34,380 nucleotides of DNA, from positions 12,675 to 47,054 of the forward strand of contig NZ_AOJD01000023.1 of NCBI RefSeq assembly GCF_000337415.1, read 5' to 3'. Source of the stretch: Halorubrum tebenquichense DSM 14210 (GTDB lineage: Archaea; Halobacteriota; Halobacteria; Halobacteriales; Haloferacaceae). The position numbers and the translations under genes are program-made. Below the pieces are notes generated by a model that had not been told where the DNA came from, searched no databases, and worked only from the letters and a program-made list of their open reading frames with translations. The number at the start of each line of letters is the position of its first letter. The first letter of the stretch is position 1. Below are positions 22,891 through 31,221 of this stretch, piece after piece.

Positions 22891-23784
22891 ATGAGCACGC
22901 AAATTCCGAAGCAGACCGAAGAATCGACCGAGACCGAGAGCGAGGCGGCCGAGCCTGCCTCCAAGGGCGAGGAGCGCCGCGCCGAGAAGCGCCGCCGCGC
23001 GGCCGAGCGCCGCGAGCAGCGACAGGAGGAGGAGGCCGAGAAGGCGGCCGCCGACGAGAGCACGGTGGAGCTGAAGGTGTTCCGCTACGACCCGCAGGTC
23101 GAGGGGAAACAGGAGCCGCGGTTCGACACCTTCCACGTCCCGTTCACGAAGGGGATGACCGTCCTCGACGCGCTGATGTACGCGCGCGACACGTACGACT
23201 CCTCGCTCACGTTCCGCCACTCCTGCCGGCAGGCGGTGTGCGGCTCCGACGCGATGTTCGTCAACGGCGGGCAGAAGCTGGCGTGTAAGACCCAAATCTC
23301 GGAGATGGAAGAGCCGGTCCGCGTCGAGCCGCTCCCGCACGCCGAGGTGACGAAGGACCTCGTCGTCGACATGGAGCACTTCTACGACCAGATGGAGGCC
23401 GTCGAGCCGTACTTCCAGACCAACGAGTTCCCGGACGGGGAGCTCGAAGAGCAGCGACAGGACCGCGAGAACCGCGAGAAGATCAAGATGTCCACGCGCT
23501 GTATCTGGTGTGGCGCGTGCATGTCCTCGTGTAACATCGCCGCGGGCGACAACGAGTACCTCGGGCCGGCCGCGATCAACAAGGCGTACCGGTTCGCCAT
23601 GGACGAGCGCGAGGGCGAGGAGATCAAACAGAAGCGGCTGGAGATAATCGAGCAGGAACACGGCGTCTGGCGGTGTCAGACCCAGTTCTCCTGTACCGAG
23701 GTGTGCCCGAAGGACATCCCCCTCACCGAGCACATCCAGGAGCTGAAGCGCGAGGCGGTCAAGAACAACCTGAAGTTCTGGTAA
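22891..23784 (+). CDS. sdhB: Succinate dehydrogenase iron-sulfur subunit SdhB
   Basis: The 297-residue protein carries three clusters. C112, C117 and C132, with D120 in the CGSD position, match the [2Fe-2S] site; Asp at that place also occurs in Escherichia coli SdhB. C204, C207, C210 and C272 fit the [4Fe-4S] cluster, and C214, C262 and C268 the [3Fe-4S] cluster next to the quinone site. The first ~58 residues are a highly charged Glu/Lys/Arg/Ala-rich extension, longer than in most bacterial proteins. It transfers electrons from the SdhA FAD to quinone. The gap to sdhA is 53 bases. Confidence 0.95.
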   Translation: MSTQIPKQTEESTETESEAAEPASKGEERRAEKRRRAAERREQRQEEEAEKAAADESTVELKVFRYDPQVEGKQEPRFDTFHVPFTKGMTVLDALMYARDTYDSSLTFRHSCRQAVCGSDAMFVNGGQKLACKTQISEMEEPVRVEPLPHAEVTKDLVVDMEHFYDQMEAVEPYFQTNEFPDGELEEQRQDRENREKIKMSTRCIWCGACMSSCNIAAGDNEYLGPAAINKAYRFAMDEREGEEIKQKRLEIIEQEHGVWRCQTQFSCTEVCPKDIPLTEHIQELKREAVKNNLKFW

Positions 23785-23837
23785 TCCCGACAGACAGTAT
23801 CAAGGGACTCCAGACCCTACGAAATTACATACCAACA

Positions 23838-25667
23838 ATGCACGAACACGACGTCGTCGTCGTCGGGGCCGGCGGGGCGGGACTCCGGGCGGCGATCGCG
23901 GCACAGGAAGCGGGCGCGGACGTGGCGATGGTGTCGAAGCTCCATCCCGTCCGGTCGCACACGGGTGCGGCGGAGGGCGGAATCAACGCGGCGTTACGCG
24001 ACGCCGACTCCTGGCAGGACCACGCGTACGATACGATGAAGGGGTCCGACTACCTCGGGGACGCCCCGGCGGTCGAGGCCCTCTGTCAGGAGAGCCCCGA
24101 GGAGGTCATCCGGCTCGAACACTGGGGGATGCCGTTCTCCCGCGAGGACGACGGCCGCGTCTCGCAGCGCCCGTTCGGCGGGCTCTCGTTCCCGCGGACG
24201 ACGTACGCCGGCGCGGAGACGGGCCACCAGATGCTCCACACGATGTACGAGCAGGTGGTCAAACGCGGGATCACGGTGTACGACGAGTGGCACGTGATGG
24301 ATCTGGCCGTCACCGACGAGGACGACCCCGCCGAGCGGACCTGTCACGGCGTCGTCGCCTACGACATCCAGAGCGGTGAGGTTAGCGGCTTCCGCGCCGA
24401 GAACGGCGTCATCCTCGCGACGGGCGGGATGGGGCAGGTGTTCGACCACACCACGAACGCGGTGGCGAACACCGGCGACGGCGTCGCGATGGCGTACCGC
24501 GCCGGCGTCCCGATGGAGGACATGGAGTTCATCCAGTTCCACCCGACGACGCTGCCGTCGACCGGCGTCCTCATCTCCGAGGGCGTCCGCGGCGAGGGAG
24601 GTATCCTCTACAACGAGGACGGCGAGCGGTTCATGTTCGAGCACGGCTACGCGAACAACGACGGCGAGCTCGCCTCCCGCGACGTCGTCTCCCGCGCCGA
24701 GCTGACCGAGGTCAACGAGGGCCGCGGCATCGAGGACGAGTACGTCCACCTCGACATGCGCCACCTCGGCGAGGAGCGCATCCTCGACCGGCTTGAGAAC
24801 ATCCTCCACCTCGCGGAGGACTTCGAGGGTGCCGACGGGCTCACGGAGCCGATGCCGGTCAAGCCCGGCCAGCACTACGCGATGGGCGGCATCGAGACGA
24901 ACGAGCACGGCGAGACCGCCATCGACGGGCTGTACGCGGCCGGCGAGTGCGCCTGCGCGTCGGTCCACGGCGCGAACCGCCTCGGCGGCAACGCGCTGCC
25001 GGAGCTCATCGTCTTCGGGAAGCGCGCCGGCCGCCACGCGGCGGGCGAGGAGATGGGCGAGGCCGAGATCGAGACCGGTCGGTCCGGCGACTGGCAGCCC
25101 GCCGACTACGAGTTCGGCGTCGAGGTCGGCGAGGCGGGCGGGTCGGGTCCCGCCGCGGCGGACGGCGGCGCGGTGGCGACCGACGCCGAGAGCGTCGTCG
25201 GCGCGGCGGTCGACCGCGCGCAGGAGCGCGTCGAGGAACTGCTCTCCCGCGACGGGCGCAACCACGCCGAGATCCGCTCGAAGGTCCAGGAGACGATGAC
25301 GGCCAACGTCAACGTGTTCCGCGAGGAGGGCCGGCTGGAGGAGACGCTGGCCGACCTCCGCGAGGCGCGCGAGGCGTACAAGGACGTCGCGGTGTCGGAC
25401 CCGTCGCGGACGTTCAACACCGACCTCATCCACACCATCGAGACGCGGAACATCCTCGACATCGCGGAGGCGCTGACGATGGGCGCGCTCGCCCGGGAGG
25501 AGTTCCGGGGCGCGCACTGGCGCAAGGAGCACCAGGAGCGGAAGGACGAGGACTGGCTGAAACACACGCTCATCTCGTGGAACGACGGCGAGCCGGAGCT
25601 GTGGTACAAACCGGTCGTCCTCGAAGGCGAGAACAAGACGTACGAGCCGAAGAGCCGCTCGTACTGA
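23838..25667 (+). CDS. sdhA: Succinate dehydrogenase flavoprotein subunit SdhA
   Basis: The 609-residue protein has the FAD dinucleotide fold at the N-terminus (VVVVGAGGAGLRAAIAAQEAG) and the covalent-FAD histidine H41 (HPVRSHTGAAEGGIN). It has the substrate-binding FHPTTLPSTGVLISEGVRGEGG and HGANRLGGNALPELIVFGKRAG, and a C-terminal helical region with RDGRNHAEIRSKVQE and FRGAHWRKEHQERKDEDW. It oxidises succinate to fumarate. The ATG at 23838 is used because the FAD fold starts directly after it; a longer frame reaches back into sdhB. An Ala/Gly/Asp-rich linker (about 430-455) separates the flavoprotein body from the C-terminal part. Confidence 0.95.
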   Translation: MHEHDVVVVGAGGAGLRAAIAAQEAGADVAMVSKLHPVRSHTGAAEGGINAALRDADSWQDHAYDTMKGSDYLGDAPAVEALCQESPEEVIRLEHWGMPFSREDDGRVSQRPFGGLSFPRTTYAGAETGHQMLHTMYEQVVKRGITVYDEWHVMDLAVTDEDDPAERTCHGVVAYDIQSGEVSGFRAENGVILATGGMGQVFDHTTNAVANTGDGVAMAYRAGVPMEDMEFIQFHPTTLPSTGVLISEGVRGEGGILYNEDGERFMFEHGYANNDGELASRDVVSRAELTEVNEGRGIEDEYVHLDMRHLGEERILDRLENILHLAEDFEGADGLTEPMPVKPGQHYAMGGIETNEHGETAIDGLYAAGECACASVHGANRLGGNALPELIVFGKRAGRHAAGEEMGEAEIETGRSGDWQPADYEFGVEVGEAGGSGPAAADGGAVATDAESVVGAAVDRAQERVEELLSRDGRNHAEIRSKVQETMTANVNVFREEGRLEETLADLREAREAYKDVAVSDPSRTFNTDLIHTIETRNILDIAEALTMGALAREEFRGAHWRKEHQERKDEDWLKHTLISWNDGEPELWYKPVVLEGENKTYEPKSRSY

Positions 25668-25715
25668 CCGCGGAAGAACCGGTCCGCGACGAGACGCCTC
25701 GGACCCCACCGCCCT

Positions 25716-25731
25716 TCCGGATCGATCCGGA
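25716..25731. terminator. Possible hairpin terminator of the sdh operon
   Basis: TCCGGATCGATCCGGA is a perfect 16-base palindrome 49 bases after the sdhA stop, followed nine bases later by a short T run (GTTTTG). It could be a transcript-end structure or a protein-binding site. Confidence 0.35.
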
Positions 25732-25791
25732 TCGTTCACGGTTTTGTATCCGTCGACGGTCGAAACTCCCCGACGATACGCGTCGAATCTC

Positions 25792-25811
25792 CGTTCGTCG
25801 GCCGACGAACG
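25792..25811. promoter_or_regulatory. Perfect 20-bp palindrome upstream of a small HTH gene
   Basis: CGTTCGTCGGCCGACGAACG is fully self-complementary. Its half GACGAACG recurs at 25872-25879 (in TTCGACGAACGTT), just before the TATA box of the HTH gene at 25925. This suggests two operator sites. Confidence 0.5.
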
Positions 25812-25891
25812 CCTGGCGGGTACGGCGAAAACGTCTTCCTCAGACGCTCACGAACCGCTCCCGACGATTTCGACGAACGTTGAATAGGGGG

Positions 25892-25899
25892 TTTATTAT
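25892..25899 (+). promoter_or_regulatory. TATA box of the small HTH regulator
   Basis: TTTATTAT is centred about 29 bases before the ATG at 25925. Confidence 0.6.
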
Positions 25900-25924
25900 C
25901 GTCGAACCCAATCGATCGGACAAG

Positions 25925-26152
25925 ATGATCGAGACGGAAACCGCGTCCGCGGCGGCCCCCGCGCTGCCCCCGGAGCTTCAGTCCCCGCGCGCCAAACTCG
26001 TGTACCTCTACCTGACCACGAACGGCGACGCAACGGTCTCGGAGATGGGCGAATCGCTCGAGATGAAGAAGCTCTCCCTGTACAGCATCCTGAAGACCCT
26101 CCGCAACGAGGGGCTCGTCGACTGCGACGGCGATTGCTACGTACCGAACTGA
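25925..26152 (+). CDS. Small winged-helix/HTH transcription regulator
   Basis: The 75-residue protein is essentially one winged-helix domain: SPRAKLVYLYLTTNGDATVSEMGESLEMKKLSLYSILKTLRNEGLVDCDGDCYVPN (about 20-75, written here as a continuous region of helix-turn-helix and wing). The pattern resembles MarR/TrmB-type HTH folds used by archaea. C67 and C71 lie in the wing (VDCDGDCYV). The start is fixed by a TATA box at the right distance. A 20-bp palindrome and a repeat of its half-site upstream suggest autoregulation. Confidence 0.75.
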   Translation: MIETETASAAAPALPPELQSPRAKLVYLYLTTNGDATVSEMGESLEMKKLSLYSILKTLRNEGLVDCDGDCYVPN

Positions 26153-26270
26153 CGCGGTCGCGTCCCCGCTCCCGGGCACGTCCCTTTTGACCGGTCTCCG
26201 CCGTCCTCGCCGAGCGACTCGTGAGCGCTTCGGTCGGAGCGTTTAGGAACGCGGAGCGCCCACGTCGACC

Positions 26271-26906
26271 GTGGACGCGAACCAGACGGAGTTCGAGAAC
26301 CCGTTCGGAATGGACGCCGACTGCGAGAACTGCGACGAGCTGTGCGGCGTCCGCGACCGCGTCGTTCACGGCTACGGCGACGTGGGAGCCGAGTTCCTCG
26401 TCGTCGGGACCGGTCCGACCGCGGCCGCCGAGCGCAACGGCGTCCCCTTCACCGGCGACGGCGGCGGCGAGCGGGTCCAGTCGATATTCGGCGACCTCGG
26501 CTTCGTCCGCTCGGAGCCGGACGCCGCGGAGCCGGACGTGCAGAACGTCTTCTTCACGAACCTGACGCGGTGTCGACACCCCGACCGCGACCCGACGGAC
26601 CGCGAGGTCGACACCTGTGAACCGTTCCTCAACGCGGAGGTCAGGATGATAAACCCGCAGATCATCGTGCCGGTCGGGGAGCGGCCGCTCCGCGAACTGG
26701 CCGTCGAGTACACGACGCGGCGGCCGGACTCCTTCGACGTCGACGCCGAACACGCGACGACGATCCGCGGCCGCGGCTTTGAGCTGGTGCCGATGAGGGA
26801 GCCGGCGGAAATGAGCGACGGCGAGGCCGACGCGTTCCGCGAGCACATGCGCGAGAACGTGTTGAGCCGGGACTACCGACAGACGAAGGGACGCCGGAGC
26901 CGCTGA
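26271..26906 (+). CDS. Family-4 uracil-DNA-glycosylase-like Fe-S protein without canonical catalytic motifs
   Basis: The 211-residue protein keeps the four cysteines of an Fe-S UDG: C18, C21 (DCENC), C101 (NLTRCRHP) and C116 (DTCEPFL). It also keeps FFTNLTRCRHP and the INPQIIVPVGERPLREL strand. The first active-site motif, normally GEAPG-x-E-D-x-x-G-x-P-F-V-G, is here VGTGPTAAAERNGVPFTGDGG. The usual HPS/HPA motif near the end is replaced by VPMREPAEM. It may be a non-catalytic or altered-specificity relative. The GTG start at 26271 has a TATA-like GTTTAGG about 27 bases upstream. Confidence 0.7.
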   Translation: MDANQTEFENPFGMDADCENCDELCGVRDRVVHGYGDVGAEFLVVGTGPTAAAERNGVPFTGDGGGERVQSIFGDLGFVRSEPDAAEPDVQNVFFTNLTRCRHPDRDPTDREVDTCEPFLNAEVRMINPQIIVPVGERPLRELAVEYTTRRPDSFDVDAEHATTIRGRGFELVPMREPAEMSDGEADAFREHMRENVLSRDYRQTKGRRSR

Positions 26907-26942
26907 AGTCGGCCCAGCGGCTGCGACCCACTCCGCCTCGAC

Positions 26943-28124
26943 TCAGTCGTCGAGGTCGAGGTCGACGTCGTCTATGATTCCCTCCGTCGCCTCCCGGCTG
27001 TCCGCGCCGAAGGCGCAGTCGACGAGGATGTGTCCGCCGAGCGTCGACGGGGAGATGACCTGGTCTGCGCCCGCGCGGCGGAGCTTGTCGACGTTCTCCC
27101 GCTGTGTCACCGCCGCGACGATCCGCACGTCCGGGTTGAGCTGCCGGGCGGTGAGGATGGAGAGCGCGTCGCGCGCGTCGTCCTCGGTGGCGGCGACGAC
27201 GGCGCGCGCGCCGTCGAGGTTGACCCGTTCGAGCGGCTCCACGTCGCTGGGGTCCGCGGTGTACACCGGAACGTCGCGGTCCGCGAGCCGTCTGGCGACG
27301 GTCTCGTCGGGCGTCACGACGGCGTAGTCGACGCCCTCGCGGGCGGCGAGTTCTTCGAGTATCGGTTCCGTCAGGTCCCCGTAGCCGAGCACGAGGACGT
27401 GGTCGTCGAGGAGGTCGATCTGTCTGTCAGTCATTTTTCCGAGCGCCTTGGAGAGCTGCGCCTCGATGGCGGGCGTGAGCAGGACCCCGAGCGCCACCGC
27501 GAACGCGGCGACGTTCATCACGAGCGAGGAGAGCACGAACAACTGGGCGATGTCGGCGGACGCACCGGTCTGGGGCGTCACGTCGCCGTAGCCGACCGTG
27601 GAGGCGGTGACGACGGTGAAGTAGAACGCGTCGACGATTGTCTCAACGCCGTTGAACTGGTCGCGGAGCGCGTACGTGCCGACCGTCCCGTAGGAGACCG
27701 CCGTCACGAGCGCCGCACCCGCGGCGAGCTGCGTCGGCGACGGGGAGAAGTTCCTGTCGAACCGCCGCCGGTTGTAGAAGAGCGCGGGCACCGACACGAC
27801 GGACAGCGCCACGAGCGGGAACGACAGCACCGACGCCTGCATCAGCCCTTGGATCGCGGTGAGCGGGAGCAGCACGGCGGTCAAGTACCAGCCGACGCGG
27901 TACCCGTTTTTCAGCGCGAAGCCGCTGCCGAGCATCGAGAAACCGGTTATCGTCCCCGTGAACCCGACGGTCTGGCGGATGACCGCGGGCACGTACGGGC
28001 CGAGCGGGCCGTCGACGCCCAGTCCGCCGATCTGCGCGAGCCCGGCGAGGATCGACAGTATCGCGACCGCGAACGTCAGGGCGATCGACGCCCGCACGGT
28101 CACCCAGTCGCGGGTCAGCTCCAT
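26943..28124 (-). CDS. Potassium channel with TrkA-N (RCK) domain
   Basis: The 393-residue protein has several N-terminal membrane helices (about 8-118), then a two-helix pore module with the selectivity filter TVGYGD (176-181). A cytoplasmic RCK/TrkA-N domain follows from about 242 (DDHVLVLGYGDLTEPILEEL) that contains the Rossmann strands VDYAVVTPDE, VPVYTADPSD and ARAVVAATEDD. It should conduct K+ with gating by ligand binding to the RCK part. The Gly-rich loop is GYGDLT, lacking the last Gly of GxGxxG, so NAD binding may be altered. It is divergent from the RCK_C-type gene at 28276. Confidence 0.9.
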   Translation of the reverse strand: MELTRDWVTVRASIALTFAVAILSILAGLAQIGGLGVDGPLGPYVPAVIRQTVGFTGTITGFSMLGSGFALKNGYRVGWYLTAVLLPLTAIQGLMQASVLSFPLVALSVVSVPALFYNRRRFDRNFSPSPTQLAAGAALVTAVSYGTVGTYALRDQFNGVETIVDAFYFTVVTASTVGYGDVTPQTGASADIAQLFVLSSLVMNVAAFAVALGVLLTPAIEAQLSKALGKMTDRQIDLLDDHVLVLGYGDLTEPILEELAAREGVDYAVVTPDETVARRLADRDVPVYTADPSDVEPLERVNLDGARAVVAATEDDARDALSILTARQLNPDVRIVAAVTQRENVDKLRRAGADQVISPSTLGGHILVDCAFGADSREATEGIIDDVDLDLDD

Positions 28125-28145
28125 ACCTGCGCGTCGCCGAGACCG

Positions 28146-28155
28146 TACTTAAACC
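28146..28155 (-). promoter_or_regulatory. TATA box of the potassium channel gene
   Basis: On the reverse strand GGTTTAAGTA is about 27 bases before the ATG at 28124. Confidence 0.5.
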
Positions 28156-28246
28156 CCGCGAGGCCGAGCGCGTGACGGCGGTCTCGACGCCGACCGCGGG
28201 GCCTGAGGTCTCGACCACCCGGATTCCGCCCGCCGCGCCGACACAC

Positions 28247-28253
28247 GTTTAAC
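28247..28253 (+). promoter_or_regulatory. TATA box of the RCK_C-type gene pair
   Basis: GTTTAAC is centred about 26 bases before the ATG at 28276. Confidence 0.5.
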
Positions 28254-28275
28254 CGCCCCGTCGGTTGAACCGCGT

Positions 28276-29544
28276 ATGTCGCTGCCCGTCGAGATCGTCT
28301 TCGGAATCTACCTCGGTGTCATCACCGGGATCGTCCCCGCGCTGGTGGCCGGGACCCTCGGATTCGTGTTCAAGTACGTGACCGACGTGACCATCCCCGG
28401 GCTCGGGGTGGTCGTGTTGTCGCTCGCGATCGCCGGGGTCAACGGGGGGCTGCTCGCGCTCAACGACGAGACGATCCGTTCCTCGGAGCGCGCGCCGGCG
28501 ATCCTCACGGCGATCGTCGTCGTGTTGATGATCTCGCTGTACGCCCACGCGCAGGGCGACCGGCTCGGGGCCAGCGTCCCCAAGCGGATCTCGCTCAAAC
28601 AGCTCCGCGACCGGACGCTCTCGACCGACGTGATCGAGCTCGTCGGCGGCCGCGGGCGGGTCTCCGTCGAGGTGACCGGCGAGGTGAACGACATGGAGGG
28701 GTACCCGCCGCTGCCGGCCGAGACCCGGCGGGCGATCCTCGACGGCGACTGGACGTTCCCGGCGGACCTCCCGCTCGCGGAGCTGGAAGACCGGTTCACC
28801 GAACGGCTCCGGACGGAGTTCGACCTCGCCGACGTGGCGGTCCGGATCGACGAGCGGGCGCGGGCGACGGTCTCCGCCGCGCCCCCGACCGGAGCGCTCT
28901 CGAAGCGCGTGCCGGCCGGGAAGCGCGCGGTGTCGGTGTCGGCGCTCGTTCCGACGGGGATCGCCCGCGGAGACGTCGTTCGGGTGATCACTCCGGACCT
29001 CGACGCGGAGGGGGCCGTCATCGCCGCCCGGTCCAGCGGGAAGCCGGAGCCGGGGGCCGGCGCGGCACCGAAGCCAGCACCCGGCGGGGGCGACGATCCG
29101 GACGCGGACGGGGACCTCGTGACCGACGGCGGCGACGACGAGGCCGTCGCTCCGCCGGCGGCGACCGCGCCGACGACGACCGGCGGGGAAGGGCGGGTGA
29201 CGGTCGCGCTCGACCGCTCGGAGGCGGCGGCGCTGCTCCGGGCGGACCGAGGGCGCGTGCTGGTGCTGTCGCGCGGCACCCGGCGCGAGTACGAACTGAC
29301 GGCCCTGCTGCGACGGACCGGGAAGCGGTTCCGCAAGGTGTCCGTCGCCGCCGGCGGGCCGCTCGACGGACACACCATCGGCGAGGCGGAGGTCCGCGAG
29401 GCGTACGACGTGGCGGTCCTCGCGGCCCGCCACGAGTCGTGGACGATCGCGCCGAGCGGGTCGCAGACACTGTCGGCGGGCGACGACCTGTTCGTCGTCG
29501 GGAGCCGCGACGCGCTCGACCGGTTCGCGGAGGTGGCCGCGTGA
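28276..29544 (+). CDS. Membrane protein with C-terminal RCK_C/TrkA-C-like domains
   Basis: The 422-residue protein has three N-terminal membrane helices (about 5-30, 38-62 and 72-92). A cytoplasmic region follows with a segment MEGYPPLPAETRRAILDGDWTFP and a Gly/Pro/Asp-rich linker (about 255-300). It ends in a TrkA-C-like fold: ELTALLRRTGKRFRKVSVAAGG, then GHTIGEAEVREAYDVAVLAARHESWTI and SAGDDLFVVGSRDALDRFAEVA. It is not a channel itself, as there is no pore filter. It sits divergent from a K+ channel and is coupled to a related protein, which suggests a K+ transport regulator. Confidence 0.7.
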   Translation: MSLPVEIVFGIYLGVITGIVPALVAGTLGFVFKYVTDVTIPGLGVVVLSLAIAGVNGGLLALNDETIRSSERAPAILTAIVVVLMISLYAHAQGDRLGASVPKRISLKQLRDRTLSTDVIELVGGRGRVSVEVTGEVNDMEGYPPLPAETRRAILDGDWTFPADLPLAELEDRFTERLRTEFDLADVAVRIDERARATVSAAPPTGALSKRVPAGKRAVSVSALVPTGIARGDVVRVITPDLDAEGAVIAARSSGKPEPGAGAAPKPAPGGGDDPDADGDLVTDGGDDEAVAPPAATAPTTTGGEGRVTVALDRSEAAALLRADRGRVLVLSRGTRREYELTALLRRTGKRFRKVSVAAGGPLDGHTIGEAEVREAYDVAVLAARHESWTIAPSGSQTLSAGDDLFVVGSRDALDRFAEVAA

Positions 29545-30875
29545 CGCCCCCGCTCGTCTCCCTCGCGGTCGCCGACCTCTGGATCGCGGCCGCCGTCGAC
29601 GTGGGGTTCGCCCGCCCGCGGCAGGCCGCGGTCACGCTCGTCACGTTCGCGGTCGTCTCCGCCGCCGTCGCGGGGAGCGCGGCGCTGGCCTATCGCTGGT
29701 ACTTCCGCACGGAGATCCCCGAGGGAGTCACCGGGCTGATCGGCGTCTCGGTCGTCGCCTTATACCTCAACACGACCTCGCTCGGATCGGTCGCGATCGG
29801 CGACAACCCGGCGCTGTTGGCCCCCGAGAGCGTGTTCTTCAACCTCGTCTCGCTCGGCGTCGCGGGGGTGATGGCACCCGTCGGCCGGTACGCGGGCGAC
29901 CGGGTCGCGGTCGACGTGTTCGCGCTCTCCGGGGCCAAGCAGCTGGAGGGCGAACTGAGCGGGATCGTGCGCGCCGTCGGCCGGTTCACGGCGGTGACGC
30001 TCCCGCCGGTCGACGAGATCGGGGACATGGACACGTACGACCCGGTCTCCCCGGAGAAGAAGGCCGAACTCGCGGAGACGACCCTCCTGTTCCCGCGGAA
30101 GCTCTCGGAGGCGGACCTCCGCGAGCGGCTCGTCTCGCGGCTCAAAGAGGAGTACGGCGTCGGCTACGTCGACGTCGACCTCGGCGCGGACGGGGAGATC
30201 GAGTACTTCGCGGTCGGCTCCCGCGCCGCCGGGCTGGGGCCGACGCTCGCGCCGGGGTCGGCGGCGGTCGCGCTCGTGGCGGACCCGCCGAACAACGCGA
30301 CCGTCGGCGACACGGTCCAGGTGTGGCGCGACGACCCGGAGCCGGAGCGCGTCGCCGCCGGGGAGCTGCGCGGCGTCGCGGCCGACGCCGTCACCGTCGC
30401 GCTCGACGAGTCAGACGCCGAGCGCCTGACCGACGAGACCGGCTACCGGCTCGTGACGCTCCCCGCCGAGCCGCAGGCGGACCGCGAGTTCGCCTCGCTG
30501 CTGCGCAACGCCGACGAGACGATGGCCACCGTCACCGTCGGGGCCGGGAGCGACCTCGACGGGAGCACCGTCGGCGGCGTCGGGGCCGTCGTCGCCGCGG
30601 TCCGGCCCGAAGCGGGCTCGGTCCGGCCGATCCCGCCGCGGTCGTACGCCTTCGCTGCCGGGGATCTGGTGTACCTCGTCGGCCGCCCGGACGCGATCCG
30701 CCGGTTCGAGACGGCGGCGTCGCCCGGTGACGGACTGCGCGGCGGCGACGGGCCGGAGGCGGTCGGCGACGGTTCGGAAGCAGGCGACGGCTCCGCCCCG
30801 ACCGACGTCGGCTCCGACGGCGTCGACGGTCACGGCGCGGGCGGTCGCCCCTCCGACGGGACGCAACGCTCTTGA
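29541..30875 (+). CDS. Second membrane protein with RCK_C-like C-terminus
   Basis: The 444-residue protein starts at GTG 29541, overlapping the stop of its neighbour by four bases (GTGA), so translation is coupled. It has about three to four N-terminal helices (PPLVSLAVADLWIAAAV, AAVTLVTFAVVSAAVAGSAALAYRW, VTGLIGVSVVALYLN). It shares with its neighbour the pattern of a YDPVSPEKKAELAETTLLFP-type segment and a C-terminal domain with DREFASLLRNADETMATVTVG and YAFAAGDLVYLVGRPDAIRRFE. The pair look like diverged paralogues. The last ~45 residues are Gly/Asp-rich and disordered. SAMP follows after 22 bases. Confidence 0.65.
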   Translation: MTPPLVSLAVADLWIAAAVDVGFARPRQAAVTLVTFAVVSAAVAGSAALAYRWYFRTEIPEGVTGLIGVSVVALYLNTTSLGSVAIGDNPALLAPESVFFNLVSLGVAGVMAPVGRYAGDRVAVDVFALSGAKQLEGELSGIVRAVGRFTAVTLPPVDEIGDMDTYDPVSPEKKAELAETTLLFPRKLSEADLRERLVSRLKEEYGVGYVDVDLGADGEIEYFAVGSRAAGLGPTLAPGSAAVALVADPPNNATVGDTVQVWRDDPEPERVAAGELRGVAADAVTVALDESDAERLTDETGYRLVTLPAEPQADREFASLLRNADETMATVTVGAGSDLDGSTVGGVGAVVAAVRPEAGSVRPIPPRSYAFAAGDLVYLVGRPDAIRRFETAASPGDGLRGGDGPEAVGDGSEAGDGSAPTDVGSDGVDGHGAGGRPSDGTQRS

Positions 30876-30897
30876 GTCGCCCCCTCGGGGATCCGCT

Positions 30898-31182
30898 ATG
30901 GAGTGGAAGCTGTTCGCCGACCTCGCGGAGATCGCGGGCGGCCGCGCCGTGACCGTCGACGCGGAGCCGGGCGACACGGTCGGCGACGCCCTCGACGCGC
31001 TGTTGGACGCACACCCCGACCTCCGGGACCGCGTCATCGAGGACGGGACCGTCGCGGACCACATCAACGTCCTCCGAAACGGGCGGAGCGTCCGTCACGA
31101 CGACGGTCTCGACGCGGTCTTGGAGAGCGGCGACGAACTGGCGCTTTTCCCCCCGGTGAGCGGCGGCTCGGTCGGCCGATAG
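30898..31182 (+). CDS. Ubiquitin-like small archaeal modifier protein (SAMP/MoaD-like) with C-terminal extension
   Basis: The 94-residue beta-grasp protein matches SAMP1-type modifiers: MEWKLFADLAEIAGG at the start, DTVGDALDALLDAHPDLRDRVI, HINVLRNGRSV and GDELALFPPVSGG. Such proteins are adenylated at a C-terminal Gly-Gly by the E1-like UbaA and then used for protein conjugation or sulfur transfer for molybdopterin. Here G89-G90 is followed by four more residues, S-V-G-R, then the TAG. Activation would therefore need prior cleavage, as for ubiquitin precursors. It lies 22 bases after the RCK_C-type gene and before deoxyhypusine synthase. Confidence 0.88.
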   Translation: MEWKLFADLAEIAGGRAVTVDAEPGDTVGDALDALLDAHPDLRDRVIEDGTVADHINVLRNGRSVRHDDGLDAVLESGDELALFPPVSGGSVGR

Positions 31183-31221
31183 ATCGGTCGTTTCAAACGC
31201 GCGCCAGCCCCATCCGAAGCC

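Noticed and set aside
23199..23290. SdhB lacks one of the usual four [2Fe-2S] cysteines (CGSD instead of CGSC).
   Set aside because: Asp at this position is a known natural variant, for example in Escherichia coli SdhB, so it is not a defect.
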